Both the position numbers and the translations under genes were made by a program. 25,870 bases of DNA from Gracilaria caudata (taxonomy: Eukaryota > Rhodophyta > Florideophyceae > Gracilariales > Gracilariaceae): NCBI GenBank assembly GCA_030374735.1, contig JASCIV010000298.1, positions 1 to 25,870 on the forward strand, read 5' to 3'. The notes under the pieces were generated by a model. The model worked only from the letters and a program-made list of their open reading frames with translations. It was not told the DNA's origin and did no database searches. Position 1 is the first letter of the stretch. Every line of letters starts with the position of its first letter. This document shows positions 19,635-25,870 of this stretch, piece by piece.

Positions 19635-19656
19635 AGGTGTCCCACTGGGGACACCT
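19635..19656. repeat. Perfect 9-bp hairpin in probable 5' leader
   Basis: AGGTGTCCC, the loop ACTG, then GGGACACCT. It lies about 365 bases before the ATG at 20020. If transcribed as leader it would form a stable stem. Confidence 0.65.
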
Positions 19657-20019
19657 TCGTCGTCGCCATCAAGCGCCCCGCGGGCACTTTCCATCGCCCA
19701 CCCTTCCCAATTACCTTCTTCCACAACCTCCTCGCCAATCCTTCGACGCTACCTTATCAAAAGACAACGAGAGCTTAGCATCAACAATGTCACCGCTTCG
19801 TCACGTGCCAACTGGACATTCATTAGGCGCGACGCACGGAGATGCGCATGCAACAATCAATCCGCTACACGACAGCAGCGCACCGCCTTAAAAAGTCTGT
19901 GCCGCCCACTCCATTCCACAACAGCGTCGCTGGCTTGGCAAGACTCTTGGTAGAACGCTACCCTTCGTAGATAGGGAATACGTTTCGCCCCCCGCTCGCC
20001 TATCAAAATCTACGGCGAA

Positions 20020-22269
20020 ATGCCGGTCAAGGGAAAGACCTCCAAACTTCTTTCGTTGGGGCTCAATGCCGCACAGCATACGGTTCACAAAGCCGCCAAC
20101 TTTCTGGACAAGCTCGCCGCTGATCCATCGGCACCACAGTCCTCCTCATCCAATCAACCCCCCAACTACCACGCTCCTCCATATGGCATGCATCCTTATC
20201 CATCCGGAGCGCCAACTGCGCCGCCCTTCTATGAGTCTGGTGTACCCCCTCCTCCGCCCCCTCCATCGTACCCGCCCGGCGCTTCGCAACCCCCACCGCA
20301 TCCCCCACCGCCACCTCCTCCTCTACAGCAATCGTCCATCCCACAATACACCGCGTCGCCTCACTATGAGCCCCATCCATCCTATACTTCGCCGCCTCCA
20401 CCACCTCCAGGTTATTCATCATCTGCACCTCCGCAAGGCCATCGGCCAACAACTTCGTATCCCGCACCATCTTATCCAGCTCACTCACCTTCGTATGCAC
20501 ACGGCGCGAGTGTTTCAGCACCCTCGCTTCATCCGCCCGCAGCCTGTCCGTCTCCCACCCCCACATACCAAGAGCACCACCCTTCATACGCGCACGGCGC
20601 AAGTACTTCCGCACCGTCATTATATCCGTTTACATCCAGCCCGCCTTCTTCGTCGCATCCACCCGGGAATTCTTCTTTCTCCCCGTCCGCCCCGCCCCAA
20701 ACACCTCCACCGGGCTATCCACAACCACCTCAGTCGTCACATCCGCCATCATCTTCAGCGCATAACGTCACAAGTTCCATCGTTCATCATTCTTCTTCTG
20801 CCCCCTTGAATCAGCAGGAGCAGCTTCTCTACCCAACCTCACGTCCGCAATACTCGTATGCTTCAGCGCCAGACTTACCATCCCCTGAATATAATCCTCA
20901 TCCCCCGACTTCATCAGCCCCAAACAGGATTGGAACAGTTCACTTGCCTCCTAATGGTTCACAACAAGCTGCCGCTGTGCACTACCCGCACCCCGCACAT
21001 CATCGCCCTGCCTCTCGCCCGATTTCGCGTCATGATCCAATCGAAGAGGGGCTGGATGCGTCCCCAAGTTCACCCAATCAACCCGCACCTGAAGGATATC
21101 CTCGCCCCCCTCCCGAAACAGATACTGAGTCGTATCACACCGCATCTGCTCCGCCGCAGAGTCCTTTTTACCTCCCTTCTCCCATGGCTGGAACTCCAGC
21201 CCACAAGTATAGTTCCCCCTCGGTGCCATATTCTGGGACACCCTCTGCTTCGGAGGGAACCACACCTCCATCGCCTTCAAACGCCTCTACTTGTCAAATG
21301 TCATGTGCTGGTTTTAATATTGTTCCGGTTCAAATACAACGTCCGTCCGAAACACATGAACTGTTCATGGACGACTTGTTGGAGGAAGCTTACAAACGAC
21401 AGGTTAATGTTGTTGAAAACTTGGGTAAGCTCGTGTTTGATGAGGCTTGTAAAGGTCTTTCTCGCGTATTGGATCCCGCTGACGAAACTGACATTCAGTT
21501 GTTTGGGATTCAATTGAGACGCTCTGATTACGCTGCTTGTGAACAACATTATCATCGATGTGCCAGAGACAACGTTCCCATTTTTGCAATATCGTACGTT
21601 CATCGCAATCGGAGTGTTGGTCGATATGATTTCTCTGATGATCAATGGCAGAATTTCAAAGTGGCGATGAGTCTGTTAGCCAAGTCGAACATACAGAAGG
21701 TTCGAGTTTGGTTAGATCAATGTCTTTGGTTGCGTGACTCTAATCAGGGTTGTTGGGCGCATACAGGAATGATACCCTACGTCATTTGGCCCGTTTTCAG
21801 TCTGGGTGTGAAAGTGCCGGAGAAGGACAGGACTTTTGATTCTTTTGATCGCGTCTGGCCGTATCTCGAGGAAATTGCTGGTCTTTGGTCCATGGGAATG
21901 ATAACTACGAGCGAACTGCACCAGGACAGCGCGGATGATGATGTGACTCCTGTCACGCATATTCGCTATAACCTTCGAAAGTGCCTTGCGCCTCAGGTAA
22001 GCCTTTACTTGCTGTTTCATGCTATCACGGATGGAAAGATCTGCAACCTTTCATACGGATGTGAGGAGGATGTCCATGAGCTCATGGACATGGCCAGGTT
22101 TAACATGGATTATGAGTCAGATCAGGTGGTTGTGGGAAGCAATTGGAGATCGCGTGCTTCACCTGTGGATAGACAAAATCGGGCCAGCAGGTTTAGAGGT
22201 GTGAGCTCTTCGGCCAAGAGCGTGTTCATAACCTCTTTTGCATCTGGAGAGGTGTACTTGGATAACTGA
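20020..22269 (+). CDS. Proline-rich protein with a C-terminal HET-like domain
   Basis: The protein has 749 residues. Residues 1-35 are a short ordered, basic, helical segment (SKLLSLGLNAAQHTVHKAANFLDKL). Residues about 45-420 are Pro/Ser/Tyr/His-rich and disordered, with many PPPPPP runs and a duplicated 16-residue unit. Residues about 425-700 are ordered. They contain IFAISYVHR (521-529), a QWQNFKVAM helix, VRVWLDQCLWL (561-571) and RVWPYLEE (611-618). This order resembles the fungal heterokaryon-incompatibility (HET) domain, where YxALSYxWG, a helix, then vWiDqlCinQ and a later RxWxxxE block occur. That link is my inference from short motifs and is unproven. HET domains act in self/non-self recognition and cell death in fungi, but a role here is unknown. 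There is no TM or signal peptide. The ATG at 20020 is the clear start. Confidence 0.8.
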   Translation: MPVKGKTSKLLSLGLNAAQHTVHKAANFLDKLAADPSAPQSSSSNQPPNYHAPPYGMHPYPSGAPTAPPFYESGVPPPPPPPSYPPGASQPPPHPPPPPPPLQQSSIPQYTASPHYEPHPSYTSPPPPPPGYSSSAPPQGHRPTTSYPAPSYPAHSPSYAHGASVSAPSLHPPAACPSPTPTYQEHHPSYAHGASTSAPSLYPFTSSPPSSSHPPGNSSFSPSAPPQTPPPGYPQPPQSSHPPSSSAHNVTSSIVHHSSSAPLNQQEQLLYPTSRPQYSYASAPDLPSPEYNPHPPTSSAPNRIGTVHLPPNGSQQAAAVHYPHPAHHRPASRPISRHDPIEEGLDASPSSPNQPAPEGYPRPPPETDTESYHTASAPPQSPFYLPSPMAGTPAHKYSSPSVPYSGTPSASEGTTPPSPSNASTCQMSCAGFNIVPVQIQRPSETHELFMDDLLEEAYKRQVNVVENLGKLVFDEACKGLSRVLDPADETDIQLFGIQLRRSDYAACEQHYHRCARDNVPIFAISYVHRNRSVGRYDFSDDQWQNFKVAMSLLAKSNIQKVRVWLDQCLWLRDSNQGCWAHTGMIPYVIWPVFSLGVKVPEKDRTFDSFDRVWPYLEEIAGLWSMGMITTSELHQDSADDDVTPVTHIRYNLRKCLAPQVSLYLLFHAITDGKICNLSYGCEEDVHELMDMARFNMDYESDQVVVGSNWRSRASPVDRQNRASRFRGVSSSAKSVFITSFASGEVYLDN
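20488..20535 (+). repeat. First copy of 48-base coding repeat
   Basis: It encodes PSYAHGASVSAPSLHP. The second copy is at 20581-20628. The copies differ mostly at third codon positions, so the protein unit seems to be kept by selection or to be a fairly old duplication. Confidence 0.7.
20581..20628 (+). repeat. Second copy of 48-base coding repeat
   Basis: It encodes PSYAHGASTSAPSLYP, differing from the first copy at two residues. Confidence 0.7.
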
Positions 22270-22842
22270 ATTCTGAGACTACAACGAGAGTCTTCCGATT
22301 CAGAACAAAACATGGAAGTCATGTCTTACGCCGACGCCTGCGTCTCAGAGCACGAGCTCGTCAACGTAATGTCGTACCGTTCAATTTTCTCTCTTACATG
22401 TGCCTTTCACAAAAACGTCTATGTGCATTATGTTAGAGTTTCATCGATCAAAGCTCTCGTTGTTCCTTTGAAGAATGCAGACGTCTTAGTTCTGACAACA
22501 TGTGAGTCCTTTTTGAAAGAGTACACATATTGTGATGAACTGGTGAAAAGAAAAACATCTCCCAGCTCTTGTACATCATACTTGGCGTGGAAGCAGACTT
22601 TCACGCAAAGAACAAGTCTTGTATTCTCTCTCGCATATTATAGATCATGTAATCGCATTCTTGTGTGGATGCGACCACCATGTTTTGTCCATTTTAAGTG
22701 GCGTAATTCACGTCTTATCGGTTATTTTCGCGTCGATCACCAACAAATGGCGACAAGCTGTGTCGGTTACCTTCGTAAAGACACGTCAAAATCGGTTCGC
22801 AGCCGTAAGACACAACCACGACGCGGCATCTGAAAGAGACCT
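22270..22842. other. Intergenic region between converging genes
   Basis: A 173-codon + frame (22312-22833) nearly fills this gap, but its composition (many Cys, Arg, Ser, Tyr) and lack of motifs suggest chance. It would more likely be 3' UTR of the proline-rich gene. A hairpin spans the stop codon at 22266-22303. I see no AATAAA. Confidence 0.45.
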
Positions 22843-23982
22843 CTACATGGTTTCGGGAAGTCGAAAGCGAGAAATGGTGCTCCCGTGAAGGATTCCCAAC
22901 CATAGATAGTCTCCGCATCGATGAGCTGCCGCAACCATTCCGTGAAGCTTGGATGGATCTCCATACTGCACACTCACTTTCTCTGTTTTTTCGTCAATGG
23001 CAGCCACCATGCTGGCCGGCTTTCTCGGCACGAGGAGCTTGGGAGGAAGATTTACGGCGAGTCTGCGGATGAAAATAGGCGCATGTGGTACTAAACGCGA
23101 CGCTAGCACAGGCGGTCCGTACAGCGTGATCCAAAATCGCTTTCCAACAGCGTCGTAGGAGATGCCATCTGGAAAACCAGGCAGTTCTAGTAGCACTTGT
23201 CTCTCGCCGCACTTGTCTCCCCGCAACCACAACTTCCATATTTTCATGGTGGCCGTCTCCGCGACGAGCGCGTAGTCGCCATTGGGATGCACGGCAATTC
23301 CGTTCGCGAAAGCTAGGCCGTCGGCAAGCTGAGTGGTTTGCATTGTTTCAGGGTCATACAGAAAGACGCGACCTGAAGGGGTGCCGTGCAAAACGTCCGC
23401 AACATATGTGCCGTACGTATTGGAATGACGGCTGTGCATATCGCGCTCCGGGTATAGTCTTGTGGCAGACGTGAAGTATACCTTTCCATCGGCTGTAACA
23501 TGAACGTCATCGCAGTAGGAAATCCCATCGAGTGGATCGGAAGATAATGAAGGAGACACTATCTGCGTGTGAGCTTTGCTAGGATCGGGCGGCACGCGAA
23601 GAAGACCGTGTGTGGAATCACACACATAGAGGGCGCCAGTGGTGGGATCGACGTCACCGCCCAGCAGGGCGCCACCAGCGACTGCGTAGGGCTCGTAAGC
23701 AGAGTGGTTTTGAGCCACGGTCCAGATGACGCCACGCGCATCAGTGACGAACACGGTGCAGTCTGTCTCGCGTACGAAAGCGGTTTCTGGGGATATGAGA
23801 GTTGGGCTGTGTGGGAGCTTGACAGCGGACGACAGGAGATTGTTCTCCGTCCAAATACCCTTGTTGTAGGGGACCTGCGACAGAGCGGGAGGACGCTCGC
23901 TGAAGAGATGGAGCGGGTGTAGCGGCTTTGTAACGAGCCATAGCGTAGCGCACAAGATCGAAAGCGCTATGTGCAGCATCAT
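22843..23982 (-). CDS. Strictosidine-synthase-like / APMAP-like six-bladed beta-propeller protein
   Basis: The protein has 379 residues. Residues 1-17 (MMLHIALSILCATLWLV) form a signal peptide or N-terminal membrane anchor. The rest matches the strictosidine-synthase-like fold. Family signatures include LADGLAFANGIAVHPNG at 219-235, then VAETATMKIWKLWLRGDK (240-257) and LPGFPDGIS (267-275). An N-glycosylation sequon N92-H-S lies in a typical position. Repeated DP-G and ADG-VYF blades are visible (111-118, 164-170, 228-235). Such proteins occur in plants, animals (APMAP) and bacteria; most are not alkaloid synthases, and arylesterase or lactonase-type hydrolysis has been reported for relatives. 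The substrate here is unknown; location in the ER, secretory route or cell surface is inferred. The start at 23982 has two adjacent ATGs. It converges on the proline-rich gene, with no functional link visible. Confidence 0.9.
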   Translation of the reverse strand: MMLHIALSILCATLWLVTKPLHPLHLFSERPPALSQVPYNKGIWTENNLLSSAVKLPHSPTLISPETAFVRETDCTVFVTDARGVIWTVAQNHSAYEPYAVAGGALLGGDVDPTTGALYVCDSTHGLLRVPPDPSKAHTQIVSPSLSSDPLDGISYCDDVHVTADGKVYFTSATRLYPERDMHSRHSNTYGTYVADVLHGTPSGRVFLYDPETMQTTQLADGLAFANGIAVHPNGDYALVAETATMKIWKLWLRGDKCGERQVLLELPGFPDGISYDAVGKRFWITLYGPPVLASRLVPHAPIFIRRLAVNLPPKLLVPRKPASMVAAIDEKTEKVSVQYGDPSKLHGMVAAAHRCGDYLWLGILHGSTISRFRLPETM

Positions 23983-24258
23983 TGCTCTACAGCTGCACGT
24001 ACGACGGTACCTTTGTATGATACAGCCGTGATGATGGATGCGGTGCTCTCAGCATCATCATGATGTCTTGGCAACCAAACTTGCCCCATTTTTGCTTGTG
24101 CTTGGGCTATCGGATCGAACCAGCCGATCTGTGTACTGTAAGAATATTTTTTAATCGGGATCTGTCTTACAGTGTGCGCCAATCATGCGGATCTGGCAAT
24201 TCTGCCATGCCAGAGAGGCCTTCCCCGTGACTCGGCGAATGAGGCGAGATTACTGTAG
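23983..24258. other. Upstream region of the propeller gene and left flank of the reverse transcriptase
   Basis: No gene is seen. It holds two short inverted repeats: ACTGTAAG/CTTACAGT (24135-24142 and 24166-24173) and TCTGGCA/TGCCAGA (24192-24198 and 24208-24214). The promoter of the minus-strand gene probably lies in its left half, without a TATA box. Confidence 0.45.
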
Positions 24259-25870
24259 ATTCACATTTCGAAAGTACGTGGCGTGTTTCTCGCAGCCCAA
24301 TCACAACACGCGTCTGTGATTGGGTACCCACGCCTGGTACCCATCCACAAGAGAGGGGACACGGGCAATCCCAAGAACTTTCGCCCTATCTCTGTGATAT
24401 CGCAACTTCGGAAGGTGATCGACAAAGCTATCGACAAGTCTATTCGTACCAGCATCACATTTCATCCCGCACAACTCGGTTTTCGAGCAAAGGTTGGTGT
24501 TGAAAATGCCATCCTACGCAAAACGAAAATGCAACACCTCGGAATGAGTTACACCGCAGTTCTAGACCTTCGGAAGGCCTATGACTGTGTCCCGAGAGAC
24601 AAACTCTTGCAATTGGTAAATGACAGATAACCTGAGAACACAGCCCGGATGATCGCGTACATCTTGCAGCCTACTGTTCTCGGAAACAGAGAAAACGAAC
24701 AGATAGGCGACCTTAATCATCCGTATGAGGTGCGAATCGGAGTGCCTCAAGGAGACCCACCAAGCACGACCTTGTTCAACATTTATATGGATTCGTACGC
24801 CGAGAAAGTCATGCAAACAACTAAACATTATCAGAATACTGGTGGTGGCCTGATTATGTTTGCTGATGATGTCAAGTTACAAGCAAAAACAGAATCTGCT
24901 CTCCAAGAAATGTTGGACCTGTCGACAGCATGGGCATCAGAATACGAGATGACATGGGGAATAGCAAAATGTTTTGTGCTGCAGTCACGCGATGGGCCAC
25001 TAAAGACCTTCAAATTGGCCGGGCAGAGCATCCAGAATGTCAGTAGTGTTGAATACCTTGGAGTACAGCTTTCCGCAGAAGGAATAACCGAACAACGTAC
25101 AGTTCAAAGATGCGAAGCGGCACATTTGAAGTTGCAGGAGCTTAGCAAACTTCGGCTTTGTAGTCAATGGATTGGAGCAATTCGTACAATCCAACTGTGC
25201 AAGTTACTGATCCTTCCCATCGCAGAGTACGCTATACACCTCACGCCCCACTCGTGCTTAGTACAAAAGAAATATAACAGCCTTCAAGTCGCAATCACCC
25301 GAATGGCTATCGGGACACTTGGAAGCCGTCATGAACCTCGCGCACGAAAGCTTTTGCAGTTAACTCCACTCTCATACAGAAAAGGAATACTAACCGCGCA
25401 TTTGCAGAAAAGGTTGGAGCAAAACGTTGCTTCTTGCGATGGAAACACATTCATGAAGACTATTGCTCAAGAGGATCTGGATGCACTTCAGCTACACCAA
25501 AGAATATTTGCACTACCACCCTCGTCATCTCGAAAGGCCTTGCAACATATGTGGAACAGATTGTGCAAAACAGTTGCAAGACCAATTCCAAATGTGGGAC
25601 AAAATGAATTTGCGCCGTTGCTAGCACTCAAGGCTTCAAGCCTCCGAAACGCCGGAATAAGATGGTATTTCAATCGGTTTCCGGTACAGAACCAACAGAC
25701 AAAGTCACCTTCACACTTGTTTCGAAGATCAGCGTTGAGCTATCGCATGGCATGTAACACTTTGAGAAAGAAAATGAAACAAGCAGCGTGGACCTCAGAG
25801 GAATTGAAAAGTGTTGAACGTGCTATTGAGGTAATTATCGGTATTGACGGCAAAGCGCTTGGATCACAAA
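24259..25870 (+). pseudogene. 5'-truncated non-LTR (LINE-type) reverse transcriptase with an in-frame stop, partial at window end
   Basis: The frame is open from 24259, stops at TAA 24628-24630, then resumes in the same frame from 24631 to the window end (413 codons, no further stop). Reverse-transcriptase blocks are in order: HKRGDTGNPKNFRPIS (about 24346-24393), motif A LDLRKAYD (about 24562-24585), motif B GVPQGDPPSTTLFN (about 24748-24789), motif C FADD (24859-24870) and motif D-like GIAKC (about 24958-24972). The three catalytic aspartates are present. No endonuclease domain precedes it, and the RT N-terminal part is missing, as in LINE copies shortened at the 5' end. No usable ATG opens the frame. 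The stop falls between motifs A and B and would remove motifs B, C and D. It is most likely a fairly young dead copy. The sequence after the RT is unfamiliar and may belong to the element's C-terminal domain. Confidence 0.85.
24296..24342. repeat. Two overlapping inverted repeats at the left end of the reverse transcriptase
   Basis: CCCAATCACA (24296-24305) pairs perfectly with TGTGATTGGG (24315-24324) across a 9-base loop. GGGTACC (24322-24328) pairs with GGTACCC (24336-24342). They fall inside the frame just ahead of the first RT block, near where the element seems to begin. Confidence 0.6.

Larger units (their letters stand above)
18713..20019. other. Intergenic region rich in inverted repeats
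   Basis: A 1.3-kb gap holds one striking 59-base hairpin (19195-19253) and several shorter ones between 19250 and 19656. Frames up to 205 codons (-) cross the hairpin and have no motif. A + frame from an ATG at 19579 (125 codons, Ser/Pro/Arg-rich) lies in the likely leader of the next gene and may be an upstream frame rather than a gene. Confidence 0.5.

Noticed and set aside
19579..19953. 125-codon + frame starting MPNFIPLSGG before the proline-rich gene
   Set aside because: Low-complexity Ser/Pro then Arg-rich sequence with no motif. It may be an upstream frame in the leader, but there is no evidence for a product.
22312..22833. 173-codon + frame between the HET-like and propeller genes
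   Set aside because: Its composition is unlike the neighbouring proteins and no motif is present. It fits better as a 3' UTR.
24101..24130. tRNA-like GGTTCGATCC on the minus strand
   Set aside because: The flanking bases do not form a T stem, and no A box or anticodon arm is found in the preceding minus-strand sequence.
1..25870. CRISPR arrays, bacterial operons, rRNA or tRNA genes
   Set aside because: No regularly spaced repeats, no tight gene packing with ribosome binding sites, and no recognisable structural RNA.

Overview
This looks like about 26 kb of nuclear DNA from an intron-poor eukaryote. The long genes are single uninterrupted reading frames starting at ATG, spaced 0.5-2.6 kb apart on both strands with no operon-like packing. 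The protein set is eukaryotic: a synaptojanin-type phosphoinositide phosphatase, a UBAC2-type rhomboid pseudoprotease, a strictosidine-synthase-like beta-propeller, a probable Cut8/Sts1-type proteasome tether and a non-LTR reverse transcriptase. An intron-poor alga, perhaps a red alga, would fit, but that is inference and the sequence alone does not settle it.

Layout, left to right: (1) 58-1971 (+), a low-complexity protein ending in a Cut8/Sts1-like domain. (2) 3906-4787 (+), a UBAC2-like membrane protein with a C-terminal UBA domain. (3) 4788-7360, a gene-poor stretch with one weak small secreted-protein candidate at 6237-6512 (-). (4) 7361-7789 (-), a small signal/TM plus coiled-coil protein with a clear TATA box. 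(5) 9140-11941 (+), a 933-residue protein I do not recognise. (6) 13214-13870 (-), a HAD-family phosphatase. (7) 14492-18712 (+), a SAC phosphatase followed by a 5-phosphatase-like domain that appears catalytically dead, a C2-like region and a tail with endocytic motifs. (8) 20020-22269 (+), a proline-rich protein with a C-terminal region resembling a HET-type domain. (9) 22843-23982 (-), a strictosidine-synthase-like/APMAP-like protein. (10) 24259-25870 (+), a 5'-truncated reverse transcriptase with one in-frame stop that runs off the window.

The genes do not form an obvious pathway. Some share themes: genes 1 and 2 both touch ubiquitin/proteasome biology, and gene 7 points to membrane traffic and clathrin. 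The most unusual features are the pseudo-5-phosphatase fused to an apparently active SAC domain, the HET-like protein, the unrecognised 933-residue protein, and a near-perfect 28-bp-arm hairpin at 19195-19253 in an intergenic region rich in smaller inverted repeats.
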